Below are positions 1 through 12,030 of a stretch of 64,000 bases of DNA, one piece after another. Origin of the DNA: Cichorium intybus (Eukaryota > Streptophyta > Magnoliopsida > Asterales > Asteraceae); contig CM042010.1 of the NCBI GenBank assembly GCA_023525715.1, positions 61,073,729 to 61,137,728 of the forward strand, written 5' to 3'. The translations under genes were made by a program, and so were the position numbers. Each line of letters opens with the position of its first letter. The first letter of the stretch is position 1. A model generated the notes under the pieces. The model was not told the DNA's origin. It saw only the letters and a list, made by a program, of their open reading frames with translations, and did no database searches.

Positions 1-2481
1 AACAAAAAACCATCATTGATCAAAATATAAATAGGACCAGTTTCATATATTCTTCATACATGTGAGATATGTGAACACCGGAATTTATAATATTTAAAAA
101 TACTTAAGATTGAGGAGTCATTTATATACATATCATAAAGAGGATTCAATGGGCGTCGTTTAAAAAACATAAAATAGTTTGGCAATTAGCATAATTTTTT
201 TAAGCAGATATTTTGTTGGAACTTGTAAATATAGAAACCCTAACCCCCAAACTGAAAATATACATATCATTTGCCATATTTTATGGACTGTAGATGGAAA
301 AGGATGCCCTAAGTCTCCTGCAAATCCAATCAAAAGAAACATTAATGAACCCTAGAAACCAGAATCCCGAAATTAAGAATTAAACAAAAATGAAAAAAAA
401 ACATAGCAGATAAAGAAATCAAACCTTGTATTTTCACAAACACATGGTGTGCATATGTACTGAAGCAAAGACATATGAGTGCTACCATATTTTAATTAGG
501 ATGCAAAGAATAATAAAAGAAAATAATGCAAATAACATTCCTTTAGCTTAAACTTCCTTTAAAGTAATTCATGTTCTAATAAATCAAATTGGAATAGTTG
601 ATTGATGTAGAAGGTGCCTATTAACGATAAAATAAGAAATCAATTTGGAATGTTGGTTGATATAGAAGGTGCCTTTCGATGATCAAATAATTTGGAAGAC
701 TTTATACTTAGAATATTTGGACCAATAGTAGCAGAAATTTAGACAGGACATATTGAAACAAAGCATACCGGTTAGCTTTTGAGACGAAGCCTTCGTCAAC
801 AACGACATATCATTTTCTATAGAATAAACCTCCACCTTCTGTCATAAAACTCAAGTAGCAAAAGAAAATTCAATTAGTATCTAGAAATTTTAATATCTTA
901 TCAAATCAAAAAACTTATCGGGTCAATATACTAATCTGGATATTTGTAATCCTCAAATTGGTCTGAGTGGTGTCTTAGGGTTCGAGAACGGCAAAGATTT
1001 CGTTTGTTCCCCAATTTCACTGTCACATGCCCAACTTTTAAGAGTCATTTCTTGCCTATGTTTGAATCGTCGGGAAGAAAACCAATTTTGCAACTGGAGG
1101 ACAGTTAACCCTAAAGTTTCCGATAGTTTTGCGGTCGTTGCCTTTGATGGCGTGTCGACTGCAAAAGATTTAAATGATCAATACATGTTTCAATCATGAC
1201 AACATGCATGGACATAATGCTTCGATAAATGCATAAATGGAGTCTATTAAAGAACCACAAAAAACGAAAGGAGTAAATGTTTCAGGCAAAATACCCAAAA
1301 AGAAGACTATGACTCCCAGAAGAAAATTTGAAGAATATACCATCGACACCGATCGGTGGTGGAGATAAAGATCGGGAGTTGTAGTGCCATTTACGCTTCA
1401 TATTCCGTCTCCACCGGTATAAACTACACCTGTGGAGCGGCCATCCGAGCAGTGAAGCGGCGGAGCGGCGATGCAACATGAATTGGGGAGGATGGGTGAG
1501 AGTGGAGAGGAAGGAAGCGGTGGTGGATGATCTCAATTGCAAAAGCGGTGGTGGCGGTGTAAAAGAGGCAAAATCGAGAAAGTGGCAGCGATCCGCAACC
1601 CGAAAAGAAACCCGCCCGAAATGGATCCATGATCATGATCCGCGTTACATCAAAGAAACCAAGCCCCAAAAAAAACGTAACATGAAGGCATCAAAATCAC
1701 GCAAATTAATATATAGATAAATATCAAACTAAAAATTTTCTTTTATTGCAAGAATCTATATAGCAATCTGGACCCATTTACTTGCTAATGGATGAATAGA
1801 AAATGCTATCATAGAAAATGGGTCAAAAGGATTTATTAAACTCACCAAAGATGTATATCTAATACATACAAGTTATAATTATTTTATAAAAATAGATCAT
1901 TACTATGATGATACAATTTATCTTATGATATTTAACACAATATAGTCTATAAAAATTCTAGACAAAGAAGTTTCGATGCAAATCAAATCCCATTTCACCG
2001 GTACCAAAAACTACCGTTTTGACGGTTTATCCCACCAGCCACTTTTACCATCTCAAGCTAAAATAAGTTGTAAATGTTTGGTTAGTAATATACATTCTTT
2101 TTTAATAAATTCGTATGATTTTCAGTGAAATGTGAAAAGCACAAGGTGTTGTTGTTGGTTTGTAATGAGGACTAAAGAGTTGTGCAATAGTTTTTGACAT
2201 TATGTCCCTTTAAAGGACTAACTTCTAAAGATGGGCCAATAAATACTCACAGAAACTCATATTTGGCCCATGTGAATATTAACGGGAGCCCAATAAGACA
2301 CAGCCAAACAAAATTAACCCAATACAGGTTTATAGATTTGGATTGAAATTGTATAAGCCATAGGATGTGTCCACAAACAGGACCGAGTCATAACAGAAAA
2401 ATAAAAATAATGGAACCGAAAATCTATATGGTCCTAATATACGAACAAAACTCATTATTTAATTAATTTTATATTTAGGAA
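1..2481. other. No gene supported; AT-rich intergenic DNA
   Basis: I see no recognisable conserved protein here. Near 1280-1720 both strands have a moderately GC-rich stretch with short open frames. On the minus strand these are Ser/Arg-rich and could be the 5' end of a plant gene, but nothing identifies a family. A short imperfect duplication containing 'gtagaaggtgcct' occurs near 605-620 and again near 663-675. Confidence 0.5.
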
Positions 2482-2858
2482 TCTATCTATTTCTATAAAG
2501 CAAGCATTGTTATGCCAGATGTCGTTTTTTAAAACCATATCTATGATACGTGGCATCTTTTTATGCAGTGAATTACTATCTTCCCTCTCAAATAGTATGT
2601 TAACGTAAATCCCATGAAATAAGCAACACAATCGTATTAATCCCGAAATTTTAGCAACCCGATCTATCGGTTTTAGAAGCCACATCCCCAAAATTTCCGT
2701 AATCCGTTTCCATGAATTGAGGAGATGACGAGAGATTATTTCAAATTTCAAATTCCCAATTTACACTTCGTCTTCATCGTCTCTACAAAGCTTGTGTTCT
2801 TCCGAAGACTTGATTTTGAGTTCAATAAAGTGATTCAGTTTTATCAAGGGAAAGTCAA

Positions 2859-3014
2859 GGAGGCAATGACATAGTTAATGTGCAAATGGATGCTCTTATT
2901 GCTGTTCGAATTAAAGCAAATGGTCCTCATGTCGCCTCCCATTTCATCAATGAAAAAACAACAAGTAGGTCGTTGAGATGCCTGGAAAATGTAATTTATG
3001 CCATCACATGTGAG
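2859..3014 (+). pseudogene. Exon-like captured fragment, family not recognised
   Basis: An open frame of about 52 codons inside the Helitron ends at a usable splice donor (GAG followed by GTTTGC). The translation has a hydrophobic-basic stretch (ALIAVRIKANGPHVASHF) that looks coding. I cannot name the gene. A stop lies upstream in the same frame, so it is at best one exon of a captured gene. Confidence 0.3.
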
Positions 3015-4201
3015 GTTTGCTCATTTACATTCTATCTAATTTAGAGGTCTCCGATTATATACGAGTCATATGTATTTTAATTAGCAAAAAGGATTCTATG
3101 GTTTTACCTTGACAGGATAGCCCTTCATTCTTCTTGATTTCCATTCGATTTTGGAGAGGTTTGTATACCCGATTTGGGACTGTGTATATATTTGCAGTAT
3201 TTATATGTTCAATCAAGTGTTACGTGTTAACGTAAAAAAAATATAGCTTTGCTTTGATTTGTTTACAGTTTATTTTAATTATTGATAGGAACATTGCTCA
3301 TGACACTTGAGAGGCAAAAAACTTTACCGGTAGTTCATGGTAAATGTTTCATCAAAAACATAATCACCTGAACCTCCCAAGCGGACTGTCCTGTCAACTC
3401 CACTACTGGAAGTTTTGAAGCTGCTGTTGTCAAAGATAGTCAAACCCTTAAAATGTAAATCATCACTAATTTATGTGTGCTTGTACTTTTTGCTGTTAAA
3501 AGTGTATTGTATTATGGTGTGGGACAATTCTTTGTTTTGTGGTCAAAAGACAACTCTTTCACAGCAACCATTCGATCCCTCAAGATTCAACAGGTTCTTG
3601 GGTTATTTTTACTTATTAGAGTTGATCTTTATTTTTTTTCCAGATGGTAAGACGGCTACCAACGAGTTAGAATGCATAGATTAGTTGTGTTATACATATG
3701 AAAACTATTAGTCTGGTATGATTGTGTAAGTGAAATATGTTTGATTATGTAAATAACGCAAATTGCAGAATTTAGATAATAGCAACATGTTTCACTAATA
3801 CAAAATTCACGTTTCCTTATCTCCAACGCTTGCATGTACTTGTGAATAGCCCTAAAGGAATTGAACATTCAGAATATGTTCTGGTCGTCAAGTTGATCAC
3901 ACATATCTACACTTGGTAAGTTACATTCCGTCCCTTTTCACTTGAATTCATCACATTTCATTTCTAATTTCCAATAGGTCTTAAAAACTCCAGGAATACA
4001 ATCTGAAATAGCAAGGATATTTTACTCTATTATGAAAAAATTTAACTTTCAAATTTTAACCGAAAAGCAAAGCATGTTGTAGCAAAATTTGGAGAAAAAG
4101 GCCTTGCTATTATCTTTTAAAGGCATTTCAAATAAGTATTTCTAAATAATTTTTTAATAAGTATGTTTATTTATATAATAATTTTTGAAAGTTGTGTTCA
4201 G

Positions 4202-4286
4202 GAAGAAGGTGACGATAATTCGCATTGAAGAGACCGAAACAGAATGGATTCAAGCTACCACCAATGGGCACATCCTATCTGAAAGA
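4202..4286 (+). pseudogene. Exon-like captured fragment with acceptor and donor sites
   Basis: An 85-bp open segment is bounded by a pyrimidine-rich acceptor (TTGTGTTCAG) and a donor (GTAAGC). In the open frame it encodes a stretch containing VTIIRIEETETEWIQA. Its position inside a Helitron suggests a captured exon. I do not recognise the parent gene. Confidence 0.35.
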
Positions 4287-5442
4287 GTAAGCTTCTATCT
4301 AAAAAATTAAAAATACAAATAAAATAGTTAAATAGTTATTGTACAATTTGTGTTAAATAAACAGTTAATCCTTCTTAAAAAATTAATATTTTTAGTTTAT
4401 AATATGAAAGAGAATTGAATTTTATTTTGATTTTAAGTGATGAAACATTTCAAACAAGTTATACAACTAGGGGTTGTATATGTTAGTGTATGAGTCTGAT
4501 TTTTCAAAACCATGCGGGTTTCGGAACGGGTTTGGATCAGCTTTTGGAATTTGCTAAAAGGGTCTGGATCAATGCCGATCTGCTCCAAACCCACTCCATT
4601 GTCAGGTTTATTGACATCATCGCTCTAATATTTTTGAGGTCCAGAAGCCATTTAAATAAGATAGTTGCATTTATAGCATTTTGCTTTCGTATCTTTTTAA
4701 TTGAGCATTGTACTACCATTTTTGAGCTTCGGTTCTTCATTTATACCGGTTGACATCATGTAAATGACATTAATTTTTACTCTTATTGAACCGTTATATG
4801 AATGTATTAGATCTCGAGTTTTTTCCATATCCATTTTGTAATATTTTTCTTATTAGGGCATTTCTTTTTCTTATTAGGACCAAATGCGAATAACAACATA
4901 CTTTTTTGGTTTATTATATGATCACATATATTTTCTTCTGCACCAATTAAATTTTATAGCATGATACTAAGGCTCTCTTTATAATTGAGCAATGGAACAA
5001 AAAAACAAAGAATCCACAATACTCGATAGAATATATAATACGTTCTTTAAGAAATTATATATATTTATGTTATATTTGAGCTATTTGTGTTATTTTAAAA
5101 GGCAATTTTCTTCTATCAACTAGCAATATTTGCATTGATTATAATCAAATATATATAATTACATGAATAAAACTAATTTAGATGATGATTTCAACCTTTG
5201 AAATAAAGCCACCAATGTTGCATACAAAGAAGTGTTTCGAGATTTAAGATATTTGAGTATGTTTTCGTCATTTGTGACAGAAGTAACATATACATTGTAA
5301 GTTTTTAAATAATATAAATGTATTATTTTAGTTGTTGTATTTAGCAATGTAGCATATTAAAATTTATTATAGAACATTTACTAATTATATGTATAGATGA
5401 TTGGTATTTTGTTGTTTATATTTAAAATTTTATTATCTCAAT

Positions 5443-5469
5443 CTGTGTAGTACACAGGTATTAATCTAG
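5443..5469 (+). other. Helitron 3' terminal hairpin and CTAG end
   Basis: The inverted repeat CTGTGTA/TACACAG surrounds one central G. It is followed by GTATTAAT and CTAG, with T at 5470. This is the termination signal geometry of plant Helitrons. Confidence 0.65.
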
Positions 5470-6526
5470 TATATAACTAAAACAAAGTCATTTTATACTT
5501 TAAATTTGTAAAATGAATGGTTCAGCTCCAGTTTTGGACTGGACCGAACCATAGTCACAATCGATTCCAGAAATTTTGAACCTCAAACCAATGTTTGAAA
5601 AAATCTAGAACCAAGAACTGATTGTGACATAAGTTCCATTTTACATTTTTATAATTTATCTCAATATAAATAAGTCTACATGATTCAGATACATTGTTAT
5701 ACTTATTTGAACTGGATAAAGCACCGAGTAATTTGCATGACAAGCAACAATTTAAATAAAGACTGAAAGTTGAAACATTTATATGAAAAAAATTACATGA
5801 TATAATTACTTAATTCGAGATTTAAGATTATTTTTTTTTTAATTTTATACAACAATTGTAAAATATAGCATCCCCAAAGTCGGTTCTAGTAGTACCCTTC
5901 AACTCCTCATCGGTTAAGGTGACGTTAAATAGCTTGATATTAATCACTTCTATAACTAGCAATATGCATATGAATAATCATATCAAAAGATTTCTTTGTA
6001 CTACATAAAGTACGCTATTTTTATAAGTATGTAGCAACATATGTTAACTGCTTTGCTATTGGATATCCTCATTAAAAGACAACAATTAAGTAACACAGGT
6101 CTGGCAAGAACATGTTTTACATATAAAAAGTCATGGTCGTGTTTCATCTACGACAATAATATGTAATCATTATTTTGTCGTTTCATCTTCAATTCTCTTC
6201 GTTTTCACATTATTTGTCATCAGTTTGTTGTTGGTGCCCTCGTGTCGGTTTGATCTCAAGTGTAAAATATTTTTTGTTAATATATTTTAGGACTTTAAAA
6301 GGATTGTGTCGTTAAATAATTTATGGTACGTAGAAAAAGAATTGAAAGTTAACATATGTGTGTTGTCAATATTTCAAAATAGAAATACGTGACTAACATG
6401 TGCCTTAGTGATTCAGATGTAGATTTGTAATGTGAGCATGTCCAAGAAAATATGAGAATGATAGCCCATGCTAGAGGTTTTTTAGATTGGATTGCATTTG
6501 TTTTTTTCTCTTGCAATTTTCAATCA
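5470..6526. other. AT-rich spacer, nothing recognised
   Basis: Only short, unconvincing open frames are present. There is no similarity I can recognise and no clear tandem repeat. It ends at the target duplication of the copia element. Confidence 0.5.
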
Positions 6527-6531
6527 AATAG

Positions 6532-7049
6532 TGTTGGGATATAACAAAACGAGTTAAGCACTTCAAACAAATCGATATTTGATTTCGGTGACACGAGCGG
6601 AATAAAATTACCGAAAAAACGGTAAACGAAAATGTAAAATCGGAACAAGATATTTAACGTGGTTCGGTCACGGGATCACGACCTACGTCCACGGGCGAAC
6701 GAGAGAGAGAGTTTTATTATCACCAAAGAAATTACAATCATACAAGGCCTAAACTGCCCTTGTAATCTGATCACTCACAATATTGTATCATTCAAATTTT
6801 TGGCTGCCAAATAAAGGCTCTGCACAAAAATACCTCACAATATATCTCTTTGGAATTTTTAGCTCACAAGAGTTTCTAATGTTTCCTCTTGATTTTTGCT
6901 TGTTGTTGGTGCATTTTCTTCAATGGGAAGTACCCCTATATATACACATTTGAGTGTATAAAATATAATAAATTCTCACCTAATATTTGAAAATGTCTTC
7001 ACCTAATCTTTGAAAAAAAGGAAAAATCTTCACCAAACTTCACCTAACA
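6532..7049 (-). repeat. 3' LTR of the copia element
   Basis: 518 bp, TG...CA ends (reading TGTTGGGATA... to ...CACCTAACA on the + strand). It differs from the right LTR by one base. Confidence 0.96.
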
Positions 7050-7060
7050 ATCTCCCACTT
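7050..7060 (-). other. Polypurine tract of the copia element
   Basis: On the element strand the sequence AAGTGGGAGAT directly precedes the 3' LTR. It is the expected plus-strand primer. Confidence 0.85.
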
Positions 7061-7146
7061 GAAGATTTTGAACAACGTAGTCTTTCTCTACCGTCCAACT
7101 CTTGCAATGGTTTTCCAATCTCTCTCGTTCATGCCATCCCTCATTT

Positions 7147-10100
7147 TCAAACTTCTAGAAGGCCAGTTGAAGTCATACAAAACTTCAACTTGTCTGTGGT
7201 AACCACCTTGGTGAACATATCTGCTGGATTCTTCGTTCCAAGGATTTTCTTCAGATTCAAAGTTCCATCATTGATTAACTCTCGAATGAAATGGTACCTC
7301 ATCTGAATGTGTTTCGTTCTATTATGAAACACCGGATTCTTTGCCAGGTGAACTGCACTTTGGTTGTCACAATGCAGTACACAATCCTCCTGTTGAAATC
7401 CAAGTTCTGATAAGAAGTTCTTCAACCATATAAGCTCCTTGGCTGCTTCTGCAATAGCCATATACTCTGCTTCTGTGGTTGAAAGAGCAACACTCTTCTG
7501 TAACCTGGACATCCAACTGATTGCGGTACCTCCGATTGTGAAAACGTATCCCATTGTGCTTTTACCCGAATCCGCACATCCACCCAAATCTGCATCGGCA
7601 AACCCTTCTAAGACTACCCCCTTTCTTCTAAAATATAGGGCAATCTCAACTGTTCCTTTCAAGTAGCGTAACAGCCACTTTACTCCTTCCCAATGCTCTT
7701 TTCCTGGATTTGACATAAACCTGCTTACTACTCCCACTGCATGAGCAATATCTGGTCTTGTGCATACCATTGCATACATCAAACTACCAACTGCAGATGC
7801 ATAAGGAACTTTAGCCATCTGTTCTTTGTCTTCTTCCGTCTTTGGGGATTGCTTCTTTGAGAGTTTTAACTGACTTCCCAAAGGTGTACTTCTGGCCTTG
7901 GCATCTGCCATGCTGAACTTTTCTAAAACTTTCTTGATGTACTTTGTTTGCAAAAGTTTTAATGTACTAGTAACTCTGTTCCTGGCTATGCTCATGCCCA
8001 ATATCTGCTTAGCAGCCCCTAGGTCCTTCATCTCGAACTCTCTGGACAACTGCTTCTTAAGCTTGTTGATCTCCTGCATGTCGGATCCAGCTATCAACAT
8101 GTCATCAACATATAATAACAGGATGATGTAAGAGGAGTTGAATTTCTTCAAGTAGCAACAGTGATCCATCTCACATCTGTGATACCCACTCCTCTGCATG
8201 AAGCTATCAAACTTCAAGTACCACTGTCTTGGAGCTTGCTTCAATCCATACAGACTTTTCTTTAACTTGCACACCAGATTTTCCTTACCAACTGTTGGGA
8301 AACCCTCTGGTTGTGCCATATAGATGTCTTCTTCCAGGTCGCCATGGAGAAAAGCTGTTTTCACATCTAGCTGCTCTAGATGGAGATCTTCAGAGGCTAC
8401 AATTCCCAAGACCATTCTGCTTGTAGTCATCTTCACAACTGGGGAGAAGATCTCATTATAATCGACCCCTCGTTTCTGTTGGAACCCTTTGACCACTAAT
8501 CGTGCCTTGTATCTTTTACTGCCATCAATCTCATCCTTTACCCGGAACACCCATTTGTTTTGCAGTGCTTTCTTCCCTGCTGGGAGCTTGACCAAGGACC
8601 AGGTCTGGTTCTTGTCAAGTGAGCTCAATTCATCTTCCATAGCCCTCTTCCACTGTATGGAATCTTTCATCCTTAAGGCCTCTGGATAGGACTCAGGTTC
8701 ACCATTCTCAGTCAACAACAAGTAATTTGCTGAAGGAGAATACCTGACTGGAGGTCTTCGTACTCTAGTGGATCTACGAATAGTAGGAGTTGAGGTCTCT
8801 GCATCATCTGCAACCCCGTCTTCAGAACTACTGTCATCTGTGCTCCCACTATCTCCATATACATCAGAGCTCCCACTGCTTCCTGAACTTTCACCTATCT
8901 CTGGAGTACTGATAGGTTTCACAACGTCATCTTCAGAGATTTCTTCAAACTCGACTTGACTTTCTGTTTTCTTTGGTTGCTTGTTTCTGCCTGAGCTCTC
9001 TGCAAGTTCATCTTTATATAGGACGTTCTCGTTGAACACCACATCCCGACTTCTGATAACCTTTTTATTTTGGTTATCCCAGAAGCGGTACCCCATGTCA
9101 TCCAACCCATAGCCTATAAAAATGCATTTCCTTGCTTTTGCCTCTAGCTTGTCTCTCTCCGAGTCTTTAACTTTGACATAAGAGACACAACCGAAAACCT
9201 TCAAGTGTTTAAGAGAAATATCACGACCTTGCCATTCCTCTTCTGGAATCTTGAACCCTATGTGGACTGAGGGTCCTCTGTTGATTAAATACGCTGCTGT
9301 GCTGACCGCATCTGCCCAGAACATCTTAGGTAAACCTGCATGCAGTCTCATGCTTTTAGCCCTTTCGTTCAATGTACGGTTCATCCTCTCAGCTACTCCA
9401 TTCTGCTGAGGTGTCTCTGGAACCGTCTTCTGCATTCTGATTCCATGGTTAGCACAGTAATCAACAAATTCTTTGCTACTGTATTCGCCCCCATTATCTG
9501 ATCTGAAACACTTGATCTTCAAGTCTGTTTCATTTTCCACAGTAGCTTTCCATTTCTTGAAAGTGCTGAAAACTTCAGACTTATGCTTCAAGAAATAAAC
9601 CCAAACCTTCCTTGTGCAATCGTCGATAAACGTGACATAGTATCGGGATCCTCCCACTGAAGAAACTGAAGTGGGACCGTAGACATCTGAATGAACTAGC
9701 TCCAATTTCTCGGACTTGGGCTGATGACCAATCTTCTTGAAAGTAACTTTCTTCTGTTTGCCAAGAACACATGGCTCACAGAAATCAACTTTCACAGTCT
9801 TTAGCTCTGGTATTCTTCCTTTGGAAACTAGCATCTTCATTCCCTTCTCACTCATATGCCCAAGTCTTTGGTGCCATAGAGTAGATGCCCCAACTTCTTC
9901 AACAGCGTGTGCTTCGGCATCAGAAACTTCCACCATATAAAGTGTACCCCGCTTCTGTCCTCTAGCAACAACTAAATTCCCTTTTGTCACCTTCCACTGA
10001 TGATCACCAAATGTAACATGGTGACCTTCATCATCAAGCTGCCCCACGGATATTAACATCCTCTTCAAGTCAGGAATGAACTTGACATTCTTCAAAGTCC

Positions 10101-11094
10101 AATCTGTACCTAAAGTTGTCTTGAGGACCACATCCCCAACACCTGTAATATCCAGGCTCTTGTTGTCTGCTAGTCTGACCTTTCCTTTGTACTGCCGGAA
10201 ATTCTGCATTACTTCTCTGGAATGACTAGCATGGAACGACGCACCAGAATCCATGATCCAGGATTCTGTTGAGTTTTCAACACAGCAAATGAGCGCATCA
10301 TCTTCAGAATCTACTGCCATATTGACTTCCTTCTTGCCTTTGTCTGCCGAAGGTTTTGGGCACTGATATCTGAAATGACCTTTCTCCTTGCAGTTCCAAC
10401 AGGTAATATCCGACCTGTTCTTTGACTGACCTCTCTTTCTCGACTTTGATCTTCCTCTACCACCGCCTCCTCTGTTGGACTTCCTTCCCCTATCTTCAGC
10501 GCTTAGAAGACTACTGGAAGATTCCCCGATACTCCGTCTGCGCACATCCTCATTAAGGATTAAATTTCGAATGCTTTCGAACGTCAGCTTAGCACCTCCG
10601 ACTGAACTGCTGACTGCTGTGACCGTACCGGACCAACTTTCAGGCAAAGATGATAGTAGCAGCAATGCCTGAACTTCATCTTCAAATTTAATATCAACCG
10701 ATATTAACCTCGACAATATTGAATTGAATTCATTTATATGATCAGTTGCTGAACTACCCTCCATCATCTTCAAATTTACCAACTGTCTGATCAGAAAAAC
10801 TTTATTTGACGCCGAGGGTTTCTCGTACATGTCAGATAGCGCCTTGATCAACCCATGAGTTGTCTTCACATTGACAATGTTGTAAGCAACGTTCTTTGCC
10901 AATGACAACCTCACCACACCAAGAGCCTGCCGGTCTAACAATTCCCAATCCTCCGGCCTCATGTGAAAAGGTTTCTCTTCAGACAGAGGTTCATGTAACC
11001 CTTTTTGGTAGAGATAGTCTTCGATTTGCATTTTCCAGAAACCGAAATCGTGACCATCGAATTTGTCGATCTTAACTCTCCCATCTTCAGCCAT
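7147..11094 (-). CDS. Copia Gag-Pol polyprotein
   Basis: A complete 1315-residue polyprotein. The N-terminal gag opens with a KFDGHDFGFWKMQIEDYL-type motif. A CCHC zinc knuckle (CWNCKEKGHFRYQC) lies at about residues 232-245. The aspartic protease motif is MDSGASFHAS, with its catalytic Asp near residue 282. Next come a GAG-pre-integrase HQRLGHMSEKG block and an integrase core with D, D and E in VHSDVYGP, RSDNGGEY and QQNGVAERMNRT. Reverse transcriptase has YVDDMLIAG near residue 993, and RNase H includes STTEAEYMAIAEA and CDNQSAVHLA. The ATG at 11094 is preferred: it starts the conserved gag domain about 130 nt inside the LTR. All catalytic motifs look intact. It would make the capsid and enzymes for cytoplasmic reverse transcription and nuclear integration. 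Confidence 0.96.
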   Translation of the reverse strand: MAEDGRVKIDKFDGHDFGFWKMQIEDYLYQKGLHEPLSEEKPFHMRPEDWELLDRQALGVVRLSLAKNVAYNIVNVKTTHGLIKALSDMYEKPSASNKVFLIRQLVNLKMMEGSSATDHINEFNSILSRLISVDIKFEDEVQALLLLSSLPESWSGTVTAVSSSVGGAKLTFESIRNLILNEDVRRRSIGESSSSLLSAEDRGRKSNRGGGGRGRSKSRKRGQSKNRSDITCWNCKEKGHFRYQCPKPSADKGKKEVNMAVDSEDDALICCVENSTESWIMDSGASFHASHSREVMQNFRQYKGKVRLADNKSLDITGVGDVVLKTTLGTDWTLKNVKFIPDLKRMLISVGQLDDEGHHVTFGDHQWKVTKGNLVVARGQKRGTLYMVEVSDAEAHAVEEVGASTLWHQRLGHMSEKGMKMLVSKGRIPELKTVKVDFCEPCVLGKQKKVTFKKIGHQPKSEKLELVHSDVYGPTSVSSVGGSRYYVTFIDDCTRKVWVYFLKHKSEVFSTFKKWKATVENETDLKIKCFRSDNGGEYSSKEFVDYCANHGIRMQKTVPETPQQNGVAERMNRTLNERAKSMRLHAGLPKMFWADAVSTAAYLINRGPSVHIGFKIPEEEWQGRDISLKHLKVFGCVSYVKVKDSERDKLEAKARKCIFIGYGLDDMGYRFWDNQNKKVIRSRDVVFNENVLYKDELAESSGRNKQPKKTESQVEFEEISEDDVVKPISTPEIGESSGSSGSSDVYGDSGSTDDSSSEDGVADDAETSTPTIRRSTRVRRPPVRYSPSANYLLLTENGEPESYPEALRMKDSIQWKRAMEDELSSLDKNQTWSLVKLPAGKKALQNKWVFRVKDEIDGSKRYKARLVVKGFQQKRGVDYNEIFSPVVKMTTSRMVLGIVASEDLHLEQLDVKTAFLHGDLEEDIYMAQPEGFPTVGKENLVCKLKKSLYGLKQAPRQWYLKFDSFMQRSGYHRCEMDHCCYLKKFNSSYIILLLYVDDMLIAGSDMQEINKLKKQLSREFEMKDLGAAKQILGMSIARNRVTSTLKLLQTKYIKKVLEKFSMADAKARSTPLGSQLKLSKKQSPKTEEDKEQMAKVPYASAVGSLMYAMVCTRPDIAHAVGVVSRFMSNPGKEHWEGVKWLLRYLKGTVEIALYFRRKGVVLEGFADADLGGCADSGKSTMGYVFTIGGTAISWMSRLQKSVALSTTEAEYMAIAEAAKELIWLKNFLSELGFQQEDCVLHCDNQSAVHLAKNPVFHNRTKHIQMRYHFIRELINDGTLNLKKILGTKNPADMFTKVVTTDKLKFCMTSTGLLEV

Positions 11095-11213
11095 AGCTCA
11101 AAAAATATATATATTTTTTATAAGGCCAATCGAAACCTCGTTTCTGATGTAGAAGATCAGACTAAGCTGCAACCACAGAGCATACGCGAGATACGACTTC
11201 CTTTAAACCCGGA

Positions 11214-11225
11214 GCTCTGATACCA
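11214..11225 (-). other. tRNA-iMet primer binding site
   Basis: TGGTATCAGAGC on the element strand, three bases inside the 5' LTR. It matches the initiator-Met tRNA 3' end used by most plant copia elements. Confidence 0.9.
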
Positions 11226-11228
11226 GTT

Positions 11229-11746
11229 TGTTGGGATATAACAAAACGAGTTAAGCACTTCAAACAAATCGATATTTGATTTCGGTGACACGAGCAGAAT
11301 AAAATTACCGAAAAAACGGTAAACGAAAATGTAAAATCGGAACAAGATATTTAACGTGGTTCGGTCACGGGATCACGACCTACGTCCACGGGCGAACGAG
11401 AGAGAGAGTTTTATTATCACCAAAGAAATTACAATCATACAAGGCCTAAACTGCCCTTGTAATCTGATCACTCACAATATTGTATCATTCAAATTTTTGG
11501 CTGCCAAATAAAGGCTCTGCACAAAAATACCTCACAATATATCTCTTTGGAATTTTTAGCTCACAAGAGTTTCTAATGTTTCCTCTTGATTTTTGCTTGT
11601 TGTTGGTGCATTTTCTTCAATGGGAAGTACCCCTATATATACACATTTGAGTGTATAAAATATAATAAATTCTCACCTAATATTTGAAAATGTCTTCACC
11701 TAATCTTTGAAAAAAAGGAAAAATCTTCACCAAACTTCACCTAACA
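11229..11746 (-). repeat. 5' LTR of the copia element
   Basis: 518 bp with TG...CA ends. It carries the promoter of the element on the minus strand and is followed by the target duplication AATAG. Confidence 0.96.
11633..11642 (-). promoter_or_regulatory. Probable LTR TATA box
   Basis: On the minus strand the 5' LTR contains ATATATAGGGG, followed by a region suitable for transcription start and R/U5. This is a sequence-only inference. Confidence 0.5.
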
Positions 11747-12030
11747 AATAGTATTATCAATTATTGATAAGAAACCTATAGAAAAAATTGGCTAAACATG
11801 ATATGCCTACCAATTAGTGAAGGAAATGCAACCATAATGCGATGCTCGAAACCATGCTAACAAGAAAAGAAACAATTAATGAAAGTCTCTTTGACCTTCT
11901 CAAAAGATGGTCATTGGGTGAAAACAGAATAATTACTCATCCTTCGTGGTGAAATTTGAAGTGTTTCTATTTACCTTTTATATTTTAGTATTTTCCTTAC
12001 TTGTTTAGGTGTGTTGTGGTATTATATATA

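Larger units (their letters stand above)
2482..5469 (+). mobile_element. Non-autonomous Helitron
   Basis: The 5' end begins TCTATCTATTTC right after an A. About 35 nt in comes the ATGCCA-GATGTC block that resembles the ATGCCA-CGTGTC block of the second Helitron in this window. The 3' end is a near-perfect hairpin (CTGTGTA-G-TACACAG, 5443-5457), an 8-nt spacer, then CTAG followed by host T. These are the family hallmarks: 5' TC, 3' hairpin plus CTRR, insertion between A and T, no target duplication. There is no Rep/helicase ORF, so it would need an autonomous partner. It carries exon-like pieces. The exact 5' base could shift by 4 nt because TCTA is repeated there. Confidence 0.62.
6532..11746 (-). 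mobile_element. Intact Ty1/copia retrotransposon, Tork type
   Basis: Two 518-bp LTRs (6532-7049 and 11229-11746) flank a single full-length polyprotein frame on the minus strand. The target duplication AATAG sits at 6527-6531 and 11747-11751. Reading both LTRs base by base I found one difference (AGCGGAAT near 6600 versus AGCAGAAT in the right copy). A primer site matching tRNA-iMet (TGGTATCAGAGC) and a purine tract AAGTGGGAGAT are in the correct places. Element length, order GAG-PR-INT-RT-RH and gag style fit the Tork/Tnt1 lineage. Nothing visible is broken, so this copy may be recently active. Confidence 0.96.

Noticed and set aside
7439..10672. Plus-strand open frames inside the copia element
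   Set aside because: Antisense shadows of the 1315-residue polyprotein.
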